DNA of 64,000 bases. Source: Aaosphaeria pasadenensis (lineage: Eukaryota; Ascomycota; Dothideomycetes; Pleosporales). The translations under genes were made by a program, and so were the position numbers. Each line of letters begins with the position of its first letter. Position 1 is the stretch's first letter. Of the stretch, positions 10,457 through 20,465 are shown one piece after another. The DNA is taken from the NCBI GenBank assembly GCA_022813625.1, contig JAKLMB010000001.1, positions 1,674,001-1,738,000 of the forward strand. The letters are read 5' to 3'. The notes below the pieces were generated by a model, which was not told the origin of the DNA, did no database searches, and saw nothing but the letters and a program-made list of their open reading frames with translations.

Positions 10457-11395
10457 TTAGGCGGCGGCGTCTGCTTCCTCCTGTTTCTTCTTTTCCTCTT
10501 CTTCGGCCTTCTTCTTGTCCTCATACTTCTGTTTCTTTTCGAGTAGCCTTCGTAGATTTTTTGCGGTGTTGAATATCCCGTTTGTCTTCTCGTTGCATGC
10601 AGCACACGTCGGGTCCTTGCGATACCGCTTCAGAGCGCAAGACTCGCAGAAATAGTGACCACACTTGGTCACGATTGGAGTCTTATACGAATTCTTGCAG
10701 ATGATGCAGGCGAAAGGAATCTTGTCCAACAGCGCGGCATCGAACTCGTCCTCCTTCTGTTTGGCGTCCCTGTTCGCCGACGCCACGACCGTTCCCCCCG
10801 GTTGCTTGCCCTTGTTGGAGAGCTCCCAGTCTCGGTCCAACTTCCATCCTGCCGCGTAGTCCTCGCGGGCGTGCAGAAACTTGCAGCTGTCGCCGAAACC
10901 GCAGAATCCAGTTTGTTTGTAGTCCTTACACACGTCCGGCGCATAGTCTGTGAATGTGACCGTTCGGACGTTGGACGAGGACTTCATCGGCCCAACTTGG
11001 CGCTTTGGCGCATCGGGTTTTGTCTCGATCAGCGAGTTGGTAGGTTTCGTCGAGCGCGTGGTGCCGAGCAGGTTCTTCGAGCTCAATGTGTCGTTGGCGT
11101 TCTCTTCGTACCAGTTTGATTGTTTTGTCGCATCGTTGCTGGCTTCAATGACTGCGCTTCGGTCTGCTTCGTATTTGGTGGTACCCAAGTCGGCGGCGGT
11201 GGCGTTCTTTTGGTTTACTGTGGACGCTTTGAGAGCATTGCCTTGGATCTTCCGCTTCTTCACAACACGGCCATCATCGCCATCACTGTCGGAACCGGAG
11301 GACGAGTCTGAATTGTTGGTCGGAGGTGGAGGTGCGGCCTTGCGAGCGACGCCCTTTGGTGCGCGTTTCTTGAATGTTACGACGGGGCCGTCCAT
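10457..11395 (-). CDS. CWC24: Pre-mRNA-splicing factor CWC24 (RNF113 family)
   Basis: A single-exon gene of 312 aa from the Met at 11395 (MDGPVVTFKK). The frame extends to 11524, but the upstream residues look like translated leader. Order of parts: a disordered acidic/Ser N-terminus with a nuclear signal (VVKKRKI, 44-50), a CCCH zinc finger (156-175, C-x8-C-x5-C-x3-H, CKDYKQTGFCGFGDS onward), and a C3HC4 RING finger (230-268, CIICKNSYKTP onward). A Lys/Glu-rich helix forms the C-terminus. The CCCH-plus-RING order is diagnostic of Cwc24/RNF113. In yeast, Cwc24 binds the 5' splice-site region of the activated spliceosome before the first catalytic step. The RING suggests ubiquitin-ligase activity, known for the animal homologue. 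It is transcribed away from ApsA. Confidence 0.93.
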   Translation of the reverse strand: MDGPVVTFKKRAPKGVARKAAPPPPTNNSDSSSGSDSDGDDGRVVKKRKIQGNALKASTVNQKNATAADLGTTKYEADRSAVIEASNDATKQSNWYEENANDTLSSKNLLGTTRSTKPTNSLIETKPDAPKRQVGPMKSSSNVRTVTFTDYAPDVCKDYKQTGFCGFGDSCKFLHAREDYAAGWKLDRDWELSNKGKQPGGTVVASANRDAKQKEDEFDAALLDKIPFACIICKNSYKTPIVTKCGHYFCESCALKRYRKDPTCAACNEKTNGIFNTAKNLRRLLEKKQKYEDKKKAEEEEKKKQEEADAAA

Positions 11396-12752
11396 TTGTG
11401 TGAATTGGAGATGTGGAGAGTGTCTTGAATGTGGAGTACTAGAGCACTTTTTGAAGGTTGACGTCGATCCTATGGAAAGTTCTCGCCAAGACGGTGGCTG
11501 AGAAATACGAATTGCATTGGTCACGTGATGAGTGGCGAAGATGGCCCATCGGGATTGGTGGAGACCTGGTCGTTGGGCAAGATGACTCGTATCGTTTTGT
11601 TATGTTCATCTTGCGACATGACATGACATGCATGACAGCAACAGCCATGAAGAGACTCACTGTCCGATAATTACAAGCGATCCATCTGAAGCTGAATGCC
11701 AGGTTTTTCAGCACGCCAGTGGAGTCGCGTATTGATTTACAAGTAATACTAAACTACACAATACATGTTCCAGTCTGCTTATGGACCAACTGGGCGCTCA
11801 ACCATACCCCTTTTTGATGTTTGTTTGTATATCCTTAAATTACCAACACGGTAACGGTAGAACTGTTAGTGGGGTCGTCGCGCTCTCCGTTCTCTCAGCG
11901 TGCACCACCGCGTCATCCGTCCAATTGCAGCCTGAAAACATCAATGACGAAAATACATCATCTGTTTATGTTTGGTGTTGTCTAAACCGTCTCATGTAGC
12001 GCCATGGATAGGTCGACGAGTGTGGCTGCTGTGGACCAATTGCTCTGCCCAGCTGGTAGTTTAATGAAGCCGTCTAGGGCGACAAGTTGAATCATTCAAT
12101 GCCCTTGGTCGCGGAAGCGCACAGACCCTGGCTTCTCTCTCTTCCATGCAAAACAACACACGTTCCCAATAATCTCTCTCGCTCTTCTTGCTGCCGCTGC
12201 TGTCTCTTGCTTCTGCCTCCGTCTCTTTGTCTCTCTACCATCTTCCTTGCCCTTTTCTTCGTCACTCTCTCATCTCTTCCTCCGTCGAGCGCTGTCCTGG
12301 GGATGCGCTGTCGTTTCGTCATTCAGGCGTGACGCAAACGCGTTCGAGCATCCCGGATTCCCCTCCCCAACATCTGCGAACCGCCGCCCCATCGGCCATC
12401 ATCCAGCTGGAGATCCCGAACGCATCTCTTGCAAGTTGCGCATCGCTCAGGCCACATCCGACGTGCTTTCCATCACTGCTTGCCTGCATCTCATTCATTG
12501 TCTTTCCTTCAGACCTGGTCCTTTTTGCCTTTTTTGCCCTATAGTAATACTTCTTGATCCTCCCTTATTTCGCTTCTGCGCCTCCGTTCTGCACACCTGC
12601 CTAGATTGCCGACGAAAGCACGGTGATTCTACTCTCACCACATAATTCACCCATCCACCTCGGCATTTACGCATCCATCCCTAATCATTCAGATCGGATC
12701 ATATTTTGGACATTGTGTTATGGGTTGTTGATCTAGCGAGCCACCGACGAAG
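11396..12752. other. Divergent promoter region and long ApsA leader
   Basis: This 1.36-kb stretch lies between CWC24 (-) and ApsA (+). From about 12110 to 12560 the plus strand is strongly pyrimidine-rich (CTCTCTC and TTGCTGCCGCTGCTG runs), typical of a long fungal 5' UTR. It contains short ATG-initiated frames that could act as uORFs. No separate gene is supported. Confidence 0.5.
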
Positions 12753-15700
12753 ATGGCGACCACTTTGAAGAATCCCTCAGGCGCATTCGCTGCGGACGAG
12801 AACAACGGATCCGACCCTTTCCTTACAACTACACAAGATACGCAGAGGCAGCGTTATTCCGCTTTCGATGCTTCCCAATTCTCTCTCTACCTGGACGGGT
12901 CTCCCGAGCAGGCCAGGCGCGCATTGCAAGCCCACCTTTCGGAAACCACACGCAGGCTGCAGGAAACGTCCCAGCTCGGCAATGCTCTCGTGCAGCAACG
13001 AAAGGAGTTGGAGGAGAGACTGAAGGAAGTGGAGAAACAGCATGAAGACAACGATATCGGTCCAGAGCTGCGCCAGAGGCTCGCCGAGCTCGAAAAGGAG
13101 TTCCACGAGGTTGGTCGGGAAACTGCGAGAACCTTTCTCCCTAAGTCCCGTGTCTCAAGTGGGGAGGCACCAGACAGCACAGTTGGTGCTTCTGTGTACT
13201 CCAGTGAGGCTCAACATTCTCCCACCAAAGTCAGCGTTCCTTCGCGGAAACAGAGAAACCAGCAGCCAAGCCGCGTGAACGACATCGCCCTTGCCACCGA
13301 AATATCTACCTCGTTGCTCTCTCAGCTGAGAGATCTACAGGCTGTGCTCCTCGAGAAAGAAGAGGCGCTTAAGGCTGTTGATCTAGACAGATCGCAGCTA
13401 GAGGTTGAAGTGGAGGGTCTCTCCCAGAGACTGCGGACTTTAGACGAAAGTGAATCACGGCTAAAAGACGTCAATTGGAATCTGGAAACCCAAGTCCGAG
13501 AATTCGAGGCCCAGAGCAAGGCGTCCGCTGACAAGGAGCATCGTTTGAACCATACTCTGAACCAAGCCAGGACTGAGAAAGCTGCTCTGGAACGTGAAGT
13601 AGAGGAAGTGAAACAACTCTATGCCAAATTACAGAATGATCATGTATTCTCTGCCAAGCACCATGAGACAGAACTGTCTGGTCTTCGACGAAACGTCAGT
13701 ATGGGAGAGACCGAACGAGGTGCCCTTCAACGTAAATTAGAAGAACTCGCCACTCAGAATCAAGACCTGGCAAGAGCAGTAGCATATCGTGTGAGGAACG
13801 AAGATCTGTCAACAGCTGATGAAGGGTCTGCGGATGACGGTGCCGAGGAAGGTGACACAATTACTCCAGAACATTCTCCACCCCCTTCACCAAGCAAGGC
13901 TACCCCGCGACATGGACAGCTGGAGTCCGAGACCTTGAAGCATTCGCTTCACCATGCTCATCGTATGATCCAGCAGTTGAAGAACAACATCCATCGTGAA
14001 AAGACAGAGAAGATAGAATTGAAACGTATGCTTCAGGATGCTCGAGATGAGCTGGAAACTAACCGCAGCGCACTCAACGGTCCAGGAAGTGCCAGCAAAC
14101 GTCGCAAGAACGATAAAGACGTATTCAAGAAGCCTGCGCGACCAGACCGTCTCGGAGCTCTGCGTACCGATAGCCATGAAGTCATCGATGATGAGGAGTG
14201 GGAAGAGCATGATGGGCATCAACAGACTCCTAGCCGCAAACCAAGGGGCGCCGAGCCCGTCCCAGGAGCATTCCCAAGTGGCTTCAGCTCTGCCGCCGAA
14301 TCTGGCACGGATGCATTCGAGACCGCCAACGAAACCTCGGATGCTTTCGAGACTGCCAACGAACGCGATGGAACCACGACAGAAACCGATGCTTTCCAGA
14401 CGGGAGCGGAGACGCTTGACGGCGACAGCTCAGACGATCTCACCGAGACTGAAGCTGGACCGTCAGGTACTGTTCGCATCAGGAGGCCCACCACTATTGG
14501 CAGGGTCGGTCGACAGAATTCAATTCAAAGCACTGCCTCGACATCTGCCGACGAAGAGGACCTAAGCTACAAAACGCCGAGCCAATCTCAGCAGCAACGT
14601 TACAAGATGAAGTTCCGACAACCTGCTGGCCGTAAATTAGGTACTCCTCGATCGAGCCAGGACCTCTTCGCAGACACCCCTCCAGGCTTGAAGGACTCGC
14701 CCGCCAGTTTCATCAGCGACAGCAGAAACAGCACTCCAGCCCAGGGCAAGAGCCTATTTGCTGAACTCGGTAACCTTAGTGGGGAGAGTGAGGATGGAAG
14801 CGTTGCTGATGGTACCCCAAGTCGATCTCTGTTGCTATCTCCTGAGTCTTCGCCCGATACTTCACGCAGATCTGTAAGGAGCCGATCGCCTCTTACATCC
14901 GATTCATCGTCAACCAGAATTGAAATGGTTGACTCGGGAGTCATGACGGACCCTTGGGGATCACTTATGGCCAAGTTCCTAAGTGTCTCTACACTCGCTA
15001 CCCAGCATACGCAGCCACAGTCTCCAGTGCCCCAATCTTTGGGAGTGTCTCAATTCTCCTCGCAAGATACCGTCCCCGTATCTCCTCCACGTCCCACACT
15101 GCAGATCTCGTCATTCTCTACCAATGATACTGTACCTGTCATTCCGGAGCAAGCTATGCTTGAGATCTCATCGTTCTCTGCGCAGGACACAACGCCTGAT
15201 ATTCCCACGCCGCCCACCCTAGCGAAGTCTTCGTTGACCGCGCAGGGTACTTCACCCGTGGCACCACACCGACCACTCCACTTGTCCCAAGTTTCAACGC
15301 AGGACACGGAGCCTAAGGACGCTGATCGACCTCTTCATCTATCACAGCTGTCATCACAAGACACTGCCCCTGTGTTCCCTGTACCTCCGTCATTGAAGGT
15401 TTCCACGCTCTCGTCACAGGGCACTGATCCGCTTTCACCGGTCGTTGAGACGATTGTTCCCCCGTCCTTGAACGTCTCAACGATCTCTCACCAGGGAACC
15501 GACCCAGTCGAGCCAACAGTGCCAGCTCTACCATCAAATACGCTGCTGTCTTCAGTTGCTGCTCAAGGTACGGAGCCTTTGGAAGCTACAACATCCAATG
15601 CAAATGTTGCGGCAGCGATCCATCATGACCGATCCATCGATTCCACAGAAACAATCGAAGAGCAACGCGGGGTTCCTCTGCAGTTATCTTCGCTTTCATC

Positions 15701-18119
15701 ACAGGCGTCCCTGCCTCATGAGCCATCGCGACCGTCCCTTTCGAGATCTGCAATATCGTCCTCATACGCTACAGATCCCTCCGAGGCTGTGCCGCGTCCT
15801 CAACTCTCGAAGTCTACTGTCACTTCCTCGTACGATAGCGAGCCATTTGATGCACCCAAGCCTGCTGCACCTCAACTCTCTGTTGTTTCTCACCAGGCAA
15901 CTGAGCCTGTTGAGGCTGCTCTCCCACCTCAATCTCAACTTTCAGTGCACTCAACTTTGTTCACTGAGCCAATTGAGGCCGCTAAGCCGCCCAAAAACCA
16001 ACTAGCAGCTGTCTCCAGCCTGTTCACAGAGCCGATCGAAGTCGCAAGGCCGGCTCACCCCAAGCTATCTGCACTTTCCAGCCAGTTCACGGAGCCAGTT
16101 GAACCTCCCAAACCAGCACCTTCGCGTATTTCGATCCAGACGTCACAGGCCACCAGGCCCGTTGAACCACCAAGACGCCCGCTTCCTCAATTCTCTGCGC
16201 TTTCGGTGCAGCAAACCATACCTATCCAACAGCCACAAGTACAAAACAGGTTTTCGAACGTGATGGTTCTTCAAGATACCCAGCCTGAATCGCCCACTCT
16301 TCCTGCCTTCCTTCCCAGCCCAAGCAGGCCATCGACGGCGAACCGAGACGTGCCACATGGCCTGTCGTACTCAAATGTCCATGCACAAGAAACAACACCT
16401 GAAACGCAGTCCAGGCCGACCACTGCACACCGATCCGTTCCTCCAGTACTAGCTGCCTTCAATGCTGGGCAGTCTGCTTCTGAATCGAGTGGGTATTTCG
16501 GTTCTGTGCCTTCGGTACCCGAGAACACGGCAAACGAGGCTCGTGGCACCCGAGCACCACTCAGTCCGATATCTGCCAATGCTACTTCGCAAGACCGCGA
16601 TACTTCCTCTACTAAACCTCACCTGTCCGTGGCTGACGAAGGTACTCAAACCATGGTATCCGCAGAACAGATGGAGAAATTGTTCGCTCTTAGAGTGAGC
16701 CAACGAAATTCTACCATCGCTGGAGCGGCAATTGAAAGGACAATGTCCCCGCCGGCCTCTCCAAGACGCAACTCCAACGAACAAAGAGTTCCAAGACGCC
16801 CTGGAAGCTCATCCAGCATACGCTCTCGCATCGGCGACGCACCGCCTTTGCCAGCTGATCACAGGGAAGTCATTGCCGCTGCAGCCCTTAAAGTACCTTC
16901 AAGAGCAGTGACACCGCCAACATCTTCCGGAAGCATGGGCCCGCCAGGAATGCCTGCGTCCGCGTATAAGAAACGTCCGCAGACACCTACGCTGAAGACG
17001 AATTTACCTGCTACCCCCAAGACGGGCGGTACGACACCTCGTCCTCGTTATGCAACTCAGCGTGGAGACACTGGCAGAAGCGGCGCTTCGTCTCCTGCAA
17101 TAACACATCGCTCATCCATGTCGTCGTTCACTTCAGAAGTCGAACAGAGGTTCCAACCGCACGCGAACCCATTGGCTACAAGTGCATTCGACCCTCAGAC
17201 TACAGACCCGCGAATGATCCAAGCTATCACACAGACCATGATTGGAGAGTTCCTCTGGAAATACACCCGGAAGGCTGGCAGTGGCAACATGTCCGAAAAG
17301 CGCCACCGTCGTTTCTTCTGGGTTCATCCTTACACTCGCACCCTGTACTGGAGCGAGCAGGATCCAGCCAGTGCTGGAAGAGCTCAATTGAAAGCCAAGA
17401 GCGTGGCGATAATGGCGGTCGAAGTCGTCACAGATGACAATCCCTATCCCCCGGGTCTACACCGCAAGAGTCTTGTTGTGCACACCCCTGGTCGCAGCAT
17501 CCAGTTCACCGCCACAACCAGCCAGCGTCATGAGACTTGGTTCAATGCACTCTCTTATCTTCTGATGAGAGTAGATGAGGGACAAAACGAGCAACATGCG
17601 GGTACTGATGAAATTCAAAATGAGTTCAACCCTACCTTCCGAAGCATGTCTCGCCAAACTGGTCGGTCAAAGGCATCCATGTCCTCGCATTACAGCAGAC
17701 GCCCTACATCGCCACACCATGCACAAATACCTACACTTCGTCCTGCGTCCGCATCGCAGCAACGAGCTGCATCGACCGAGCCAGGCCAAGAACGCCCGTC
17801 TGGACGTCTGAGCAGCCTGAGTGGAAAATTCCGAGATTCATTCTCAAGCCGAAGGAGCAGGACTAACGGCGTTGCCACATATGAACAGCCTGAGCGTGAC
17901 TCTAGGCTAGATATGGCTGAGCAAATGGCCGAGCAGAGCATGCAGGAAGATCAGTTGATCAATGTTAGAGCCTGCTGTGATGGCAAGCATGATGTCGGCC
18001 ACCTCCATACGCTAAAGGCTCGCCACAGTTCTTTCACACGCGCTTCGCTGACTGCATCCATGAACTCTCGGTCACAATCACGAACCAGCACTCGACAAGA
18101 TCATCATGGCGAGGCTTGA
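12753..18119 (+). CDS. apsA: ApsA/Num1-type cortical nuclear migration protein
   Basis: An intronless 1788-aa protein. N-terminal coiled coils cover about residues 50-140, 180-345 and 390-440. The middle contains the DAFETANE motif, repeated and followed by TETDAFQTGAE (about 520-560), which is characteristic of ApsA/Num1 proteins. Residues about 741-1222 form a long array of degenerate repeats of about 20 residues around an (L/S)SS-(Q/L)xT-xP core (SSQDTVPV, SSQGTDPL, SSLFTEPIE). A Ser/Pro-rich linker leads to a PH domain (about 1490-1606; GEFLWKYTRKAG, RRFFWVHPYTRTLYW, ETWFNALSYLLMR). In known members the PH domain binds plasma-membrane phosphoinositide, and the N-terminus anchors dynein and contacts mitochondria/ER, positioning nuclei in hyphae. 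The length is close to Aspergillus ApsA. Confidence 0.93.
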   Translation: MATTLKNPSGAFAADENNGSDPFLTTTQDTQRQRYSAFDASQFSLYLDGSPEQARRALQAHLSETTRRLQETSQLGNALVQQRKELEERLKEVEKQHEDNDIGPELRQRLAELEKEFHEVGRETARTFLPKSRVSSGEAPDSTVGASVYSSEAQHSPTKVSVPSRKQRNQQPSRVNDIALATEISTSLLSQLRDLQAVLLEKEEALKAVDLDRSQLEVEVEGLSQRLRTLDESESRLKDVNWNLETQVREFEAQSKASADKEHRLNHTLNQARTEKAALEREVEEVKQLYAKLQNDHVFSAKHHETELSGLRRNVSMGETERGALQRKLEELATQNQDLARAVAYRVRNEDLSTADEGSADDGAEEGDTITPEHSPPPSPSKATPRHGQLESETLKHSLHHAHRMIQQLKNNIHREKTEKIELKRMLQDARDELETNRSALNGPGSASKRRKNDKDVFKKPARPDRLGALRTDSHEVIDDEEWEEHDGHQQTPSRKPRGAEPVPGAFPSGFSSAAESGTDAFETANETSDAFETANERDGTTTETDAFQTGAETLDGDSSDDLTETEAGPSGTVRIRRPTTIGRVGRQNSIQSTASTSADEEDLSYKTPSQSQQQRYKMKFRQPAGRKLGTPRSSQDLFADTPPGLKDSPASFISDSRNSTPAQGKSLFAELGNLSGESEDGSVADGTPSRSLLLSPESSPDTSRRSVRSRSPLTSDSSSTRIEMVDSGVMTDPWGSLMAKFLSVSTLATQHTQPQSPVPQSLGVSQFSSQDTVPVSPPRPTLQISSFSTNDTVPVIPEQAMLEISSFSAQDTTPDIPTPPTLAKSSLTAQGTSPVAPHRPLHLSQVSTQDTEPKDADRPLHLSQLSSQDTAPVFPVPPSLKVSTLSSQGTDPLSPVVETIVPPSLNVSTISHQGTDPVEPTVPALPSNTLLSSVAAQGTEPLEATTSNANVAAAIHHDRSIDSTETIEEQRGVPLQLSSLSSQASLPHEPSRPSLSRSAISSSYATDPSEAVPRPQLSKSTVTSSYDSEPFDAPKPAAPQLSVVSHQATEPVEAALPPQSQLSVHSTLFTEPIEAAKPPKNQLAAVSSLFTEPIEVARPAHPKLSALSSQFTEPVEPPKPAPSRISIQTSQATRPVEPPRRPLPQFSALSVQQTIPIQQPQVQNRFSNVMVLQDTQPESPTLPAFLPSPSRPSTANRDVPHGLSYSNVHAQETTPETQSRPTTAHRSVPPVLAAFNAGQSASESSGYFGSVPSVPENTANEARGTRAPLSPISANATSQDRDTSSTKPHLSVADEGTQTMVSAEQMEKLFALRVSQRNSTIAGAAIERTMSPPASPRRNSNEQRVPRRPGSSSSIRSRIGDAPPLPADHREVIAAAALKVPSRAVTPPTSSGSMGPPGMPASAYKKRPQTPTLKTNLPATPKTGGTTPRPRYATQRGDTGRSGASSPAITHRSSMSSFTSEVEQRFQPHANPLATSAFDPQTTDPRMIQAITQTMIGEFLWKYTRKAGSGNMSEKRHRRFFWVHPYTRTLYWSEQDPASAGRAQLKAKSVAIMAVEVVTDDNPYPPGLHRKSLVVHTPGRSIQFTATTSQRHETWFNALSYLLMRVDEGQNEQHAGTDEIQNEFNPTFRSMSRQTGRSKASMSSHYSRRPTSPHHAQIPTLRPASASQQRAASTEPGQERPSGRLSSLSGKFRDSFSSRRSRTNGVATYEQPERDSRLDMAEQMAEQSMQEDQLINVRACCDGKHDVGHLHTLKARHSSFTRASLTASMNSRSQSRTSTRQDHHGEA
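14974..16420 (+). repeat. Coding repeat array inside ApsA
   Basis: About twenty degenerate copies of a unit of about 20 residues (roughly 60 nt). The anchor is Ser-Ser/Thr-x-x-(Asp/Gly/Phe)-Thr-x-Pro, separated by Pro-rich spacers. Three sub-families can be seen: QDT-type (about 15050-15365), QGT-type (15410-15580) and LFTEPIE-type (15955-16105). This suggests local duplications within the array. Confidence 0.8.
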
Positions 18120-19284
18120 CCTTCAAACGAACCTGACACAATAAGATCGGTCGCCGGCCATTGATCTATTTCACTTCCCTTTTCATATCACCTTTTTGCA
18201 CCACGGTGCTCACATAGTCAACTGACTCGCAAACACTTTTCATACAACCGCAAGTGTGTATAACTTCCGAAATATTCATTTTCCTATGTCACCTTCAACC
18301 ACGGTTCTCCTTGGACATTGTTTCTTGATTTGGGTCATAGGATGAGGACGCTCAGCTTGGATAACAACTGGGCTCGGCGTTTGGCACGGACACGTTGGAT
18401 CATCGAATTGCCAGCTGTGTAAATACGTGATGGCATTGGTACACTGAGATGACACGGCAGAAAAGCTCTGCGCCTGATGACAACTTCCGTTATCTGCCTT
18501 TCTTCATCTAATAACCTTATCCTCGACACAATAATATCCACATCGGCGGCACTCTCTTCTCTCCACCCTCTCCTTCAGTCAGTCGCTCACTAAGCATATT
18601 TTTCTTTTGGAGGAGAACCACTCCATAGCTGTGTAATGTCTTCGTTCGCCGGATTAGGAAAGCCACTGATCTAGCTTAAGTACTGCCTTTAATGAAAAGA
18701 AAAGATCTAAATTGCAAGTCAGAGGCCCTGCTGATACTTCGTGATGGAAAGAACAGTCATACAAAATGCATGAACAACTCATCTCCTTACCAGAAACCAA
18801 TTTCACTATCCCTGAAACCTTCATTTAGCATATGCAGGGCTGGCTGCATGGGGCCATGGGGTTGCGAAACAGTGACATCGCCAAGCGCCGTTCTGCCACC
18901 GCCTTGAGACGCTCGTCCCAAAACACCAAGACCAAACTTTCCTTCCCATCCAACGCGTCCGAGAAGCTTCTTCACTTTTCTAACCCACCATCGCCACTGC
19001 GCGCACCGAGCATAAACATTTCTTTCCACGGTTTTCCCTAGTCTGCAGGCAGCTTTTGCTTTAATTAGATCGCTTTTTCACCACCATCCGACCCACGGCC
19101 TCTACGTGCCTCTGCCTAATCTCCTTACACTCAACCCCCGACACAAGAAGCACAAGACAGCAAACCATCCCTCCCGAACAATCCGTTACACACCAAAAGG
19201 AGCGCAAACCCTAGACCACCAGCCCCATCATCACCGCCTCGATCCAACCTTCCATCCACAACCCACAGTCACACCACCGCAATC
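18120..19284. other. Intergenic region, ApsA 3' end and ISY1 promoter
   Basis: No gene was seen. The 3' part (about 19075-19284) is A/C-rich and reads as the ISY1 5' leader, with CACAATC immediately before the start codon. Confidence 0.5.
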
Positions 19285-20043
19285 ATGGCGCGCAACTCCG
19301 AAAAAGCGCACTCGATGCTCTTCCGCTTCCGCGCGCAGCAAGCCGCAGAAGCCGGCATCATCGACATCTCGCGCGCACGACGACCCAAGCTCATAACGTC
19401 CATCACCTCCATCCCAACATGCGAGAAGTGGCGGTCGCAGGTGCTCAAGGAGATCTCGCGCAAGGTGACCAAGATCCAGGACGACGCGCTGTCGGACTTC
19501 CAGATCCGCGACCTCAACGACGAGATCAACAAGCTCATGCGCGAGAAGCACATGTGGGAGCACCAGATTCGCAGCCTCGGGGGCCCCAACTACATGCGCG
19601 GCGGGAGGGTGCTGGATGAGGATGGTAGGGAGGTACCCGGTGGAGGGAAGGGATATAGGTATTTTGGCCGCGCGAGGGAGTTGCCTGGTGTGAAAGAGCT
19701 TTTTGAGAGGCAGGTTAGGCCAGAGGACGAGAAGGATGAGAATAGGGAGAAGAGGAGCGAGTTGAGGCAGAAGGTCGATGCGGCGTATTATGGGTATAAT
19801 TTGGATGAGGAGGATGGTGCGCTTTTGGCGTACGAGCGCGCGAAAGAGAAGGAGGCGTGGGATAACTTTATGATGCTTGATGATGAGGCCGCTGATGGCG
19901 CGGTGGTGAAGGCTGGCAAGGAGTGGATTGAGATACCTGGGGACGCTGGAGATGGCGTAGCTTGGAGGTTACCCAGTCTCGAGGAAGTCGACCAGGAGTT
20001 ACTGGAACGACGAAGGAGGAAGCTTTTGGAGAAGCTTGGATGA
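19285..20043 (+). CDS. ISY1: Pre-mRNA-splicing factor ISY1
   Basis: A single-exon 252-aa protein, complete. The N-terminus MARNSEKAHSMLFRFR is the hallmark of the Isy1 family. It is followed by RRPKLITSITSIPTCEKWR, the helical NEINKLMREKHMWEHQIR-like segment (about 75-96) and LGGPNYMRGG. In the C-terminal half, GYRYFGRARELPGVKELFE (about 121-139) and AYYGYNLDEEDG are conserved family blocks. Isy1 is a component of the Prp19/NineTeen-associated spliceosome and influences the fidelity of 3' splice-site choice and early catalytic steps. There is no signal peptide and the protein should be nuclear. The coding strand switches from C-rich to G-rich near 19590. It converges with CCT8. Confidence 0.95.
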   Translation: MARNSEKAHSMLFRFRAQQAAEAGIIDISRARRPKLITSITSIPTCEKWRSQVLKEISRKVTKIQDDALSDFQIRDLNDEINKLMREKHMWEHQIRSLGGPNYMRGGRVLDEDGREVPGGGKGYRYFGRARELPGVKELFERQVRPEDEKDENREKRSELRQKVDAAYYGYNLDEEDGALLAYERAKEKEAWDNFMMLDDEAADGAVVKAGKEWIEIPGDAGDGVAWRLPSLEEVDQELLERRRRKLLEKLG

Positions 20044-20465
20044 AGAAATGACGTACGGTTTTGGGTAGAATCATTGTATCCTACCAAATCTGCGACTTTT
20101 TCTTTTTCGGGTGGTAGGCGGCGTTATAGGAACCAGATCGTACCCAGGTATCGGGACATGGAATGGAAAGGGGCAGACTGATACCCTTTGTCGGATGCCG
20201 GCAGAAGCTCCTTTGTAATATCAATATGACTTAAACCAACTTTTGGCGCGGGGATGACTGCGACTAAAAAAAGATTCACTCCAATGCGGACTAGATTTCA
20301 TCACTTAGCAGCAATAGCAACAGCAGCGCGGGGAGTCAGCAGAAGAAAAGTCTTGTACAGCTCAAGGTTATTATATAAAACCTCAAATCAGCTCTGTTTG
20401 TGGTCTAACATTTTTATGAGTGCTCTTCATCTCATGATACATTGTTCTATGGCGCAGTGAATCGT
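20044..20465. other. Convergent 3' region between ISY1 and CCT8
   Basis: About 420 nt shared by the two 3' ends. It contains AT-rich stretches (TTATTATATAAAACC near 20370) and short CAGCAG runs near 20310-20330. No gene was seen. Confidence 0.5.
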
